The position numbers and the translations under genes were made by a program. A stretch of 64,000 nt of DNA from Bacteroidales bacterium. Lineage in GTDB: Bacteria > Bacteroidota > Bacteroidia > Bacteroidales > F082. Positions 44,000-52,493 of this stretch are shown piece by piece. The stretch lies in contig JANJUV010000001.1 of the NCBI GenBank assembly GCA_024710405.1, positions 59,979-123,978 on the forward strand. Reading direction: 5' to 3'. Position 1 is the stretch's first letter. Each line of letters begins with the position of its first letter. The notes beneath the pieces were generated by a model. That model worked only from the letters and a program-made list of their open reading frames with translations, was not told the origin of the DNA and did not search any database.

Positions 44000-45334
44000 A
44001 TGAAAAAAAACGTGATCATTATCGGCGCTGCGGGAAGGGATTTCCACAACTTCAACACCTATTACCGCGGAAATGCTGCCTACAACGTGGTGGCATTTAC
44101 GGCTGCACAGATTCCTGACATTGACGGACGCAAATACCCTGCTGAACTGGCCGGCGAACTGTATCCTTCGGGCATTCCTATATTTGCCGAAGAAGAACTG
44201 CCAAAACTGATCAAAGATCTCAAAGTTGACGACTGCGTATTTTCTTACAGTGACGTCACCTACCAGAAAGTGATGAGCATGAGTGCCATCGTTAATGCAG
44301 CAGGTGCCAATTTCATTCTCATCGGACCCAAAGACACCATGGTGAAAAGCACCAAACCGGTTGTTGCGGTTGGTGCTGTGCGCACCGGATGCGGCAAAAG
44401 CCAGACCTCACGTAAAGTGATCGAATACCTCATGGCCAAAGGCCTTAAAGTGGTTGCCGTGCGCCATCCCATGCCATATGGTGACCTTGTTGCACAAAAA
44501 GTTCAGCGCTTCGCCAAAGTTGAAGACCTCGAACTGCACAAATGCACTGTGGAGGAAATGGAAGAATACGAACCCCATGTTGTCCGCGGAAACGTGATTT
44601 ATGCAGGCGTTGACTATGAAGCTATTCTACGTGCTGCTGAAAACGATCCTGATGGCTGTGACGTTGTATTATGGGATGGTGGAAACAACGATTTTCCCTT
44701 CTTTAAACCAGACCTGAATATTACCGTAGTGGATCCACACCGTCCCGGACACGAACTTACCTATTATCCCGGTGAGGTTACCCTCCGTCTGGCTGATGTG
44801 GTGGTTATCAACAAAATGGACAGCGCAGGCCCGGAAGCCATTCAGACCGTACGTGAAAACATCACCAAAGTTAATCCGAAAGCCATTGTCATTGACGGTG
44901 CTTCACCCATCAAAGTGGATGATTACAAGATCATCAAAGGCAAACGCGTTTTGGTTGTGGAAGATGGCCCAACCCTCACCCACGGCGAAATGAAAATCGG
45001 TGCCGGAACCGTAGCCGCACAGAAATTCGGTGCTGCCGAACTTGTTGATCCCCGCCCGTATCTCGTTGGCAAACTGGCCGAAACATTCAGGATTTATCCC
45101 AACATCGGAACACTGCTTCCGGCAATGGGTTATGGTGAGCAACAGCTCAAAGACCTCGAAGCCACCATCAACAACACCGATTGCGACTCAGTTGTTATTG
45201 GAACACCCATTGACCTCAACCGTATTGTCAACATCAAAAAACCAAACACCAGGGTTTACTACGACCTGCAGGAAATCGGCTTCCCGAACCTTGATCAGGT
45301 GTTGACTGAATTTGTTGAAAAACACAAGTTGTAA
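44000..45334 (+). CDS. Cyclic 2,3-diphosphoglycerate synthetase-like GTPase
   Basis: A 444-residue P-loop protein. The N-terminal NVIIIGAAGRDFHNFNTYYRG segment has a Rossmann look. The P-loop is VGAVRTGCGKSQTSRKV (about 128-144), followed by CDVVLWDGGNNDFPFFKPDL and the NKMD GTPase-like specificity motif (VVINKMDSAGPE). It resembles cyclic 2,3-DPG synthetases of hyperthermophilic archaea, but homologues are common in mesophilic bacteria where that metabolite is not known. The frame opens at TTG 43916, but the -7 element and ATG 44000 favour the shorter form. An intrinsic terminator follows 24 bases after the stop. Confidence 0.85.
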   Translation: MKKNVIIIGAAGRDFHNFNTYYRGNAAYNVVAFTAAQIPDIDGRKYPAELAGELYPSGIPIFAEEELPKLIKDLKVDDCVFSYSDVTYQKVMSMSAIVNAAGANFILIGPKDTMVKSTKPVVAVGAVRTGCGKSQTSRKVIEYLMAKGLKVVAVRHPMPYGDLVAQKVQRFAKVEDLELHKCTVEEMEEYEPHVVRGNVIYAGVDYEAILRAAENDPDGCDVVLWDGGNNDFPFFKPDLNITVVDPHRPGHELTYYPGEVTLRLADVVVINKMDSAGPEAIQTVRENITKVNPKAIVIDGASPIKVDDYKIIKGKRVLVVEDGPTLTHGEMKIGAGTVAAQKFGAAELVDPRPYLVGKLAETFRIYPNIGTLLPAMGYGEQQLKDLEATINNTDCDSVVIGTPIDLNRIVNIKKPNTRVYYDLQEIGFPNLDQVLTEFVEKHKL

Positions 45335-45357
45335 TGAACATCTTAGGATTTTCAGAT

Positions 45358-45390
45358 GAAAAGGCTGCCCGAAAAGGCAGTCTTTTTTTT
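45358..45390 (+). terminator. Intrinsic terminator
   Basis: AGGCTGCC (45362-45369) pairs with GGCAGTCT (45376-45383, one G-U); A-run before and nine T after. Confidence 0.87.
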
Positions 45391-45446
45391 TGGTTTATAA
45401 TGAGCCACAAATCACGCGAGCGACGACCTAATAAATTCACAATCAC

Positions 45447-45478
45447 TTGACAACATATTCATTAATTGATTATTTTTG
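45447..45478 (+). promoter_or_regulatory. Promoter upstream of the large repeat protein gene
   Basis: TTG (45447-45449), 21 bases, TATTTTTG (45471-45478), a perfect -7. It leaves a leader of about 210 bases (45485-45696) with no ORF or clear riboswitch. Confidence 0.5.
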
Positions 45479-45696
45479 GTTCATGAGCTGAATGTATAAA
45501 TTTAATAATCAAGGACGTGAATCATTAGTATTTACGGGAAAATTGGTTTGGCACGGATAATTCCGTCTCAAAAGACCGCTTCGCTAAGTTACAAATGTGC
45601 GCCAGCGCGAGGGATATATTTCTGCCGGGTGCAGGCCATAAAGGAAACTATAACACAAAAAATGAATAAAGTTCAATAACTCAAAAGCCGGAAACT

Positions 45697-48600
45697 ATGA
45701 AAAAATTCATTTTACTCTTAGCGGCACTTGGCCTTATTAACACCAATGCATTCACTCAGGGCTGCCTACCCGAAGGCATCACCTTCACCTCGCAAGCCCA
45801 GATTGATAATTTCCAAACCAATTACCCGGGGTGCACTGTTATTGAGGGGAATGTGACCATTACTGGCAGTAACATCAGAAATCTGAATGGATTGAATGCT
45901 GTGGCTTCCATTGTGGGCAATCTTAACATATGGAATAACCAAAAACTGACCAAACTGACAGGACTACACAAACTGATCTCCATAGGGGGCAGTCTTCATA
46001 TTAGATCAAACAGCGCACTGACCAGCCTGACAGGGCTGGAGAGCTTGACCTTCATCGAGGGTAATTTTCGGATTTATGATAACAACTCCCTGACCGACCT
46101 GACAGGACTGAACAACTTGTCCTCCATTGGGGATTATCTTCATATTGAATTAAACCATTCCATAACCAATCTAACCGGGCTTGAGAACCTGATCTTCATC
46201 GGGGGTTATCTTCGTATTGAGAATAATATGGCCTTGGTAAGCCTAAATGGACTGGAGAGCATGACTTCTATCGGAGGTAATATTGAGATAATTTACAACA
46301 GTTCATTATCCACCTGTAATGCCCAGTGGTTATGTGACTATCTCGCTGCACCCTCAGGGGTTGTAAATATTTATAAAAATACAACTGACTGCAATAGTAT
46401 CATTGATGTAGCGTATGCATGTGGGGGGATACCCTGCCTGCCTTATGGCAACTATTATTTTCAGTCACAAGCCGATATTGATAATTTTCAGGCTGCTTTT
46501 CCCAATTGTACGGAATTGCAGGGAAATGTTATCATACGTGGAAATGATATTACCGATTTATCTGGATTGGACATGGTGACCTCCATCGGGGGCATTCTTC
46601 ACATTGGATCAAACAGCGCACTGACCAGTCTGTTGGGACTGCGGAATCTTAGTAACATTGATGGTTCTCTGCAAATTGGGGGAAAATATCAAGAAAATCC
46701 TTCCCTGACCAGCCTTATTGGAATAGAGAATCTGACTTCCATCGGGGGTCATCTCCTTATTCAATCAAATAACGCCTTAATCAACCTCATGGGACTAGGA
46801 AATCTCACATCAATCGGGGGCTATCTCAAAATTGAGTCCAATGCCGACCTGACCAGCCTGACGGGGCTGGAGAACCTGAATTCAATAGGGGGTTTTCTTG
46901 AGATAAAGAACAACAGTTCATTAACCACCTGTGATGCCCAGTGGTTGTGTGACTATCTGGGTTCACCCACAGTTGCAGTGAATATCCATAGTAATGCAAC
47001 CGGCTGCAATAGTACCATTGATGTAGCCACTGTCTGTGGGGGTTTACCCTGCCTGCCTTTTGGCAACTATTATTTTCATTCACAAGCCGATATTGATAAT
47101 TTTCAGGCTGCTTTTCCCAATTGTACGGAATTGCAGGGAAATGTCACCATTTCAGGAAATGATATAACCGATTTATCTGGATTGGACATGGTGACCTCCA
47201 TAGGGGGATTTCTTGATATTAACTATAACTATGCCTTGACCAGTCTGGCAGGGCTTGATAACCTGACCTCCATCGGGGGTTATCTTTTAATTGGATCTAA
47301 CAACGCTCTGCCCAGCCTGACGGGACTGGATAACCTAACCTCCATTGGGGGACATCTTAGTATTAGTTCAAACAACGCTCTGACCAGCCTCTCGGGGCTG
47401 GATAAACTGGCCTCCACAGGGGGGTTTCTTCGTATTAGCTATAACAGTGCCCTGACAAACCTGACGGGACTGGACAAACTGACCTCCATCGGGGGTTTTT
47501 TTGATATTAGCTATAACAATGCCCTGACCAGCATGGCGGAACTGGACAATCTGACCTCTATTGGGGATTATCTTTCTATTGGTTCAAATATCGCCCTGAC
47601 AAGCCTTACGGGGCTGGAAAATCTGAATTTCATCATCGGAGGCTTAACAATAGGTGGCAACATCGCCCTGACCAGCCTGACGGGATTGGAGAACCTGACC
47701 TCCATCGGGGGTAGTTTTTATAATTATTCTAATTCGGCCTTGACCAGCCTGACGGGTCTGGAGGGTATTACTTACATCGGGGGTGATTTTTCTATTGGTT
47801 CAAACAGCGCCCTGACCAGTTTAACGGGGCTGAATAATCTGAATTCCATCGGGGGGTATCTTAATATTAGTCAAAATAGCGCCCTGACCAGCCTAATGGG
47901 ACTTAATAGCCTGAATTCCATCGGGGGGTATCTTTGGATTTATGGTAACAACGCTCTGGCCAACCTGACGGGATTTGATAGCCTGACCTCCATCGGGGAG
48001 TATCTTTGGATTTCTGGTAACAACGCTCTGACCAGCCTGACGGGACTGAATAACCTAACCTCCATCGGGGGTTATCTTTGGATTTATGAAAACAACTACT
48101 TGACCAGTCTAACTGGGTTGGAAAACCTGTCCTCTATCGGGGAGGATCTTTATATTGTGCATAACAACAATCTGACCAGCCTAACAGGACTGGACAACCT
48201 GACCACCATCGGGGGGGTTCTAGATATAAGTAACAACAACTCATTATCCACCTGTAATGCCCAATGGTTATGTGATTTTCTGGCTGCACCCACAGGGGAA
48301 GTGAATATTTACAGCAATGCAACTGGCTGCAATAGTATCATTGATGTGGCCACTGCCTGTGGAGGTTTACCCTGCTTGCCCTATGGCAATTATTATTTTC
48401 ATTCACAAGCTGATATTGATAATTTTCAGACAGCTTTTCCCGATTGTACGGAATTGCAGGGAAATGTCACCATCCAAGGAAACAATATCACAAATTTGAA
48501 CGGATTGAGCGTCTTGTCCTCCATCGAGGGTAATTTTCGGATTTATGATAACAGCTCCCTGACCGACCTGACAGGACTGAACAACTTGTCCTTCATTGGG

Positions 48601-50004
48601 AGTTATCTTAGCATTAGTTCAAACAGCTCATTGTCCAGCCTGATGGGGATGGATAACCTGACCTCCATCGGGGATAATCTTTTTATTCAATCAAATAACT
48701 CTCTGACCAGCCTTACGGGACTGGGGAATCTGACTAACATAGGAGGTTATCTGGTAATTGGTGGAAATTATCAAGGAAATCCTTCCCTGACCAGACTGAC
48801 GGGATTGGAGAGCCTGACTTCAATCGGGGATTATCTTTTAATTGAATCAAACAACGCTCTGACCAGCCTTAAGGGAATTGATAATCTGTCCTTAATAGGG
48901 GAATATCTTGATATTAGCCGTAACAGTTCCCTGAACAGCTTGACGGGACTGGATAACCTAACCTCCATTGGGGGTCATCTTAGTATTAGTTCAAACAGCT
49001 CATTGTCCAGTCTGATGGGGATGGATAACCTGACCTCCATCGGGGATTATCTTGATATAACCAATAACAGTGCCCTGACCAGCCTTACGGGATTGGAGAC
49101 CATAACCTCCATCGGGGATTATCTTCGTATAGCCAATAACAGTGCTCTGACCAGTCTGACGGGACTGGAAAACTTGACTTCCATTGAAAAGTATCTGAAT
49201 ATTGGTTCGAACAACTCCCTGACCTACCTGACAGGACTGAACAACTTGTCCTCCATTGGGAGTTATCTTAGCATTAGTTCAAACAGCTCATTGTCCAGTC
49301 TGATGGGGATGGATAACCTGACCTCCATCGGGGATTATCTTGAAATAACCAATAACAGTGCTCTGACCAGTCTGACTGGACTGGAGAACCTATCCTCCAT
49401 CGGGAGTTATCTTAATATTAGTTCAAACAGCACTCTAACCACCCTGACAGGATTGGAGGGCCTGAACTCTATCGAAGGTGGTATCTTTATTGGAGGCAGT
49501 CTTGCTAGCAGAGGAAATCCTGCATTAATTAGTCTCGAGGGCATAAATAATATTGTTGCCAATTCAATCACAAATCTTCTTATACGGTATAACTCTTCCT
49601 TATCCACTTGCGAAGTCCAAAGCATTTGCGATTACCTGGCGGCACCCAATGGAACTGTTACCATTTCCGACAATGCCAATGGTTGCAACAGCCAAGCCCA
49701 GGTGATAGCCGCATGTGAAACCGTAGATATTGAAGAAGCAGTTGCCGGTTCAAATTTTTCCATTTTTCCTAATCCATTTACCGGCCAGTTAAACATTGAA
49801 TTTAACCTGCCCCAAACATCCGTGGTTTCTATCCAAATTTTCAACGCCATAGGTACCAAAGTAGCCGAACTGCACCACGGCCAGCTGCCTGCCGGGCAGC
49901 AGCAGTTTACCTGGCATGCGGGTGATTTGCCCAGAGGACTGTATTTCTGCAGGGTGCAGGCGGGGAAAGAAACAAGTACACTAAAAATTATTAAAATTCA
50001 ATGA
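45697..50004 (+). CDS. Giant T9SS-secreted receptor-L/leucine-rich-repeat protein
   Basis: A 1435-residue secreted protein. A signal peptide (1-20) precedes four large modules beginning near residues 23, 247, 451 and 892. Each opens with a shared header (CLPYGNYYFHSQADIDNFQ ... CTELQGNVTI), runs through tandem repeats of about 24 residues (LTSLTGLENLTSIGGYL, I..N.AL), and closes with a Cys-containing cap (LSTCNAQWLCDYL ... ACGG). The pattern fits the receptor L-domain type of leucine-rich repeat, roughly forty units in all. The C-terminal domain (1353-1435, SIFPNPFTGQLNIEFNLPQ ... STLKIIKIQ) is a T9SS sorting signal. It probably works in cell-surface adhesion or recognition; the ligand is unknown. 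Repeats are highly similar at DNA level. Confidence 0.88.
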   Translation: MKKFILLLAALGLINTNAFTQGCLPEGITFTSQAQIDNFQTNYPGCTVIEGNVTITGSNIRNLNGLNAVASIVGNLNIWNNQKLTKLTGLHKLISIGGSLHIRSNSALTSLTGLESLTFIEGNFRIYDNNSLTDLTGLNNLSSIGDYLHIELNHSITNLTGLENLIFIGGYLRIENNMALVSLNGLESMTSIGGNIEIIYNSSLSTCNAQWLCDYLAAPSGVVNIYKNTTDCNSIIDVAYACGGIPCLPYGNYYFQSQADIDNFQAAFPNCTELQGNVIIRGNDITDLSGLDMVTSIGGILHIGSNSALTSLLGLRNLSNIDGSLQIGGKYQENPSLTSLIGIENLTSIGGHLLIQSNNALINLMGLGNLTSIGGYLKIESNADLTSLTGLENLNSIGGFLEIKNNSSLTTCDAQWLCDYLGSPTVAVNIHSNATGCNSTIDVATVCGGLPCLPFGNYYFHSQADIDNFQAAFPNCTELQGNVTISGNDITDLSGLDMVTSIGGFLDINYNYALTSLAGLDNLTSIGGYLLIGSNNALPSLTGLDNLTSIGGHLSISSNNALTSLSGLDKLASTGGFLRISYNSALTNLTGLDKLTSIGGFFDISYNNALTSMAELDNLTSIGDYLSIGSNIALTSLTGLENLNFIIGGLTIGGNIALTSLTGLENLTSIGGSFYNYSNSALTSLTGLEGITYIGGDFSIGSNSALTSLTGLNNLNSIGGYLNISQNSALTSLMGLNSLNSIGGYLWIYGNNALANLTGFDSLTSIGEYLWISGNNALTSLTGLNNLTSIGGYLWIYENNYLTSLTGLENLSSIGEDLYIVHNNNLTSLTGLDNLTTIGGVLDISNNNSLSTCNAQWLCDFLAAPTGEVNIYSNATGCNSIIDVATACGGLPCLPYGNYYFHSQADIDNFQTAFPDCTELQGNVTIQGNNITNLNGLSVLSSIEGNFRIYDNSSLTDLTGLNNLSFIGSYLSISSNSSLSSLMGMDNLTSIGDNLFIQSNNSLTSLTGLGNLTNIGGYLVIGGNYQGNPSLTRLTGLESLTSIGDYLLIESNNALTSLKGIDNLSLIGEYLDISRNSSLNSLTGLDNLTSIGGHLSISSNSSLSSLMGMDNLTSIGDYLDITNNSALTSLTGLETITSIGDYLRIANNSALTSLTGLENLTSIEKYLNIGSNNSLTYLTGLNNLSSIGSYLSISSNSSLSSLMGMDNLTSIGDYLEITNNSALTSLTGLENLSSIGSYLNISSNSTLTTLTGLEGLNSIEGGIFIGGSLASRGNPALISLEGINNIVANSITNLLIRYNSSLSTCEVQSICDYLAAPNGTVTISDNANGCNSQAQVIAACETVDIEEAVAGSNFSIFPNPFTGQLNIEFNLPQTSVVSIQIFNAIGTKVAELHHGQLPAGQQQFTWHAGDLPRGLYFCRVQAGKETSTLKIIKIQ

Positions 50005-50040
50005 TTTGCAAAACGGCATCATTATAAAAATCAATTTTCA

Positions 50041-50075
50041 TTTTGCCCCCAAACCCCCGCAAGCAGGGTTTTGGC
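50041..50075. repeat. GC-rich repeat copy 1 beside the DUF559 gene
   Basis: TTTTGCCCCCAAACCCCCGC (50041-50060), one base longer than copies 2 and 3 at 50608-50709. It can fold with GGGTTTTGGC downstream (50066-50075), so it may also work as a terminator of the repeat-protein gene. Confidence 0.6.
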
Positions 50076-50092
50076 GCTGCAAAACTCTAAAA

Positions 50093-50503
50093 TCAAGTTT
50101 GTTTTCTTCCCTTTATCTGTCTGTAACGTAATTCCCGATCACAGAAACAGGCCTTGATACGATCAAGCACGTGTTGGATTTGATTTAATTCTTCGTTTTT
50201 TATCCTCAAAACCCTAATGCCCTGACTGGAGAGTATTTCATCACGTTTTGTATCTCGTTCAATCTGATAATCATGTATTTTGCCATCAAGTTCAACGGCC
50301 AGTTTTTCTTCCCGACAATAGAAATCAGGAACATAGAAAAAATACTCACCATGAGTATTCTTTTCGTAAATAATTGCACTTTGCCGAATAAATTTTCTCC
50401 CTAATAATTGTCTGTTGCTCAGACTTCTCCAAAGAAATTCTTCTTCCTTTGTGGGATTATTTCGCAATTTCTTTACAATAGTCTTGATTTCTTCGTACTT
50501 CAT
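50093..50503 (-). CDS. DUF559 (Vsr-like) endonuclease-domain protein
   Basis: A 136-residue protein with a PD-(D/E)xK-type nuclease look: FLWRSLSNRQLLGRKFIRQ, YVPDFYCREEKLAVELDGKI (Asp and Glu of the active site) and RDTKRDEILSSQGIRVLRI. The family is small, common and of unknown role; relatives of the Vsr mismatch endonuclease are known. It stands alone between GC-rich repeats: one at 50041 and an inverted pair at 50608-50709, which suggests a mobile or recombination-linked unit. No partner gene is seen. Confidence 0.85.
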   Translation of the reverse strand: MKYEEIKTIVKKLRNNPTKEEEFLWRSLSNRQLLGRKFIRQSAIIYEKNTHGEYFFYVPDFYCREEKLAVELDGKIHDYQIERDTKRDEILSSQGIRVLRIKNEELNQIQHVLDRIKACFCDRELRYRQIKGRKQT

Positions 50504-50607
50504 ATTTGTCTGTATTCATGTCAAGAAAACATAACTCTTCAAAAGCAGGGTTGAAATTATTCTGAGTCAAAATACAAGTTTAATGTTTATCGGATTATTG
50601 GTGGTTA

Positions 50608-50709
50608 TTTTTTGCCCCCAACCCCCGCAATCGAGGCCTTTGATGGCTTTTCAGAAAAACCCCCTAAGGCACACTAAAGCCCCCGCTTGCGGGGGTTGGG
50701 GGCAAAAAA
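50608..50709. repeat. 102-bp element with perfect 23-bp inverted ends
   Basis: Positions 50608-50630 (TTTTTTGCCCCCAACCCCCG start) are the exact reverse complement of 50687-50709. The interior is 56 bases without an ORF. A smaller stem-loop, CCCCCGC (50680-50686) / GCGGGGG (50689-50695), lies in the right end. It could be a MITE-like element, and may act as a terminator for the minus-strand gene that ends at 50726. Confidence 0.75.
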
Positions 50710-50725
50710 GAAACAAACCCTTAAA

Positions 50726-52384
50726 TCAATTAGCCACAGTAATTCTGGCAAAATGCACGTCAACGCCTGTGCTAATTCTCAGATGATACATACCCGGAGC
50801 AAAACCCGAAACATTCAGTACAATTTCGTTCGAGCTGTCAAAGATTTGCTTCAGAACCTCCTTGCCAAGCATCGTAAAAACCTCAACCTCTTTGATCCCT
50901 TCCGGATGACTGATGTGAAGCTCACCTCGGGATGGGTTTGGGTAAACCTTTATATCAATCTGGTTTTCGTAAATACTAACAGGAAAATAGGCACAAACAA
51001 ATTCATCTTGTTCAAATTCATCTAAGCCTGGTTCCGACTCACACAGGTCAACCCCATTGTCCCAAACAGCTGTGACCTGATAACAAAACTTCGTTGTCCA
51101 GGGAATACCTTCCAGATCGTCATAAAAATCATATTCAAATTGATTGGGCACATGCTCCACTGTGGACAAGTATTCATATGGATCATCATCAAGACTACGG
51201 TAAATATTATAACTGAACTGTGATGGTACTTGCACATACCCAAAATCATCCATGAACAATTGGATGTTCCAGTTATAACTCAAACTGGGGGCAATCTCCG
51301 ACAATGCATCCCAGGTGACACCGCCATCAAGACTGATCAGGTCGCCATAACCGGTAACTGCAGGGCCTGCGTCAGTACCTGCAGGAAACTTTGATGCAGG
51401 TTGTTCAATGATATCATATCCAGCCCATAATTCGTGCCACTGATCTACAGGTATCGGGCTTTCCAGCACCACTTCGTTCCACTCACCAGGGATCGGGTTC
51501 GGCATTAGGTGGTTCAGTAATAGGGTGTCAGAACCGTCTAACTTCCAGATCTTTGCAATAATTGAGGCGAAGCCGTCATCATAGAGAAAGAATCTGAGTT
51601 TTGTTATGCTGGAGTTTTGGTAGTATGCAAGCATTTCGGGTACCCAGCGGGCAGCCACCCTGTAAGTTTCGTTAGATCCAAACCCGATGGCGGAGAAATT
51701 TTCGTCATCGCCATAAAACAGCCATTCCGCTACCGGCAACAGGAATGAAGGGGTGTTAAATAACACATTAAATCCTTGAGTACCCATTTCAAGGACTAAT
51801 TCCTCCGGCGGGTCGCAGTTTCGATAGATGTGGATATTGTCGAAAAACCAACCTACGATCTTACTCGAATTCTCGCCCTCTGCTCTAAAACGAATAGCAA
51901 ACTCCCGGCCAATAGCCCAATCAGTGATATTGAATTTCAGTGCCTGCCAGTCGAAGCTTCCCTGGTTGGTAAACTCCTGCAAAACTACCCAATTGTTACC
52001 ATCCGAAACTTCGATAAAAAGGTGCTCCGCGCCAGTTTCGTAACGGTCGGTTAGTTTGATATCGAGTTCAAACATGATGTTCCCCAACTCAATTGCCTGG
52101 GCAGAAAGCAAAGGACTGATTAATACAGAACTCCCATTGTAAATGGTTGGATTCCAGTAAAACTCAGCACAAGGATAATCGTTTCCGTCCTGCCAGGTTA
52201 TCCGCCAGTTCTCACTGTCGGGAGTCCAGTTGTTTTGCTCAAAACCGCCCGAAGAGAAATTTTCGAAGAACGGGAGCTCCACACTGGTAGCATTTGTTTT
52301 GGAAGCGAATGCTAACATCAACAAAAACAGCAACAAACACCTGGTTTTGTCGACTGTGCTTCTAAAAAAAGTTTTGTCTTTCAT
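50726..52384 (-). CDS. T9SS-secreted protein, paralogue A of a tandem pair
   Basis: A 552-residue secreted protein. A signal peptide (about 1-32) is followed by a jelly-roll domain (about 35-190, NFSSGGFEQNNWTPDSENW ... NIHIYRNCDPPEEL) of the MAM/adhesion type. A second region (about 200-440) holds SKFPAGTDAGPAVTGYGDLI, and a fibronectin-like stretch (about 380-460) has SYNIYRSLDDDPYEYLSTVE. It ends in a T9SS sorting domain (VYPNPSRGELHISHPEG ... RISTGVDVHFARITV). It is closely similar throughout to the upstream neighbour 52494-54149, clearly from tandem duplication. Function unknown, probably a surface-exposed or released protein. Confidence 0.8.
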   Translation of the reverse strand: MKDKTFFRSTVDKTRCLLLFLLMLAFASKTNATSVELPFFENFSSGGFEQNNWTPDSENWRITWQDGNDYPCAEFYWNPTIYNGSSVLISPLLSAQAIELGNIMFELDIKLTDRYETGAEHLFIEVSDGNNWVVLQEFTNQGSFDWQALKFNITDWAIGREFAIRFRAEGENSSKIVGWFFDNIHIYRNCDPPEELVLEMGTQGFNVLFNTPSFLLPVAEWLFYGDDENFSAIGFGSNETYRVAARWVPEMLAYYQNSSITKLRFFLYDDGFASIIAKIWKLDGSDTLLLNHLMPNPIPGEWNEVVLESPIPVDQWHELWAGYDIIEQPASKFPAGTDAGPAVTGYGDLISLDGGVTWDALSEIAPSLSYNWNIQLFMDDFGYVQVPSQFSYNIYRSLDDDPYEYLSTVEHVPNQFEYDFYDDLEGIPWTTKFCYQVTAVWDNGVDLCESEPGLDEFEQDEFVCAYFPVSIYENQIDIKVYPNPSRGELHISHPEGIKEVEVFTMLGKEVLKQIFDSSNEIVLNVSGFAPGMYHLRISTGVDVHFARITVAN

Positions 52385-52493
52385 GGCTTTTACATTGGTT
52401 TAGTCAAACATTTGGTTCTTGGTCATTTCAAAAATCAAGCTTACCCAACTCCCCCATCCGCTCTGGAGGCTAAAAAAAGTGACAAACCAAACC

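Noticed and set aside
45900..49560. Regular repeats of about 72 bases suggesting a CRISPR array or minisatellite
   Set aside because: The repeats stay in frame and encode a leucine-rich-repeat pattern with conserved residues, so it is coding.
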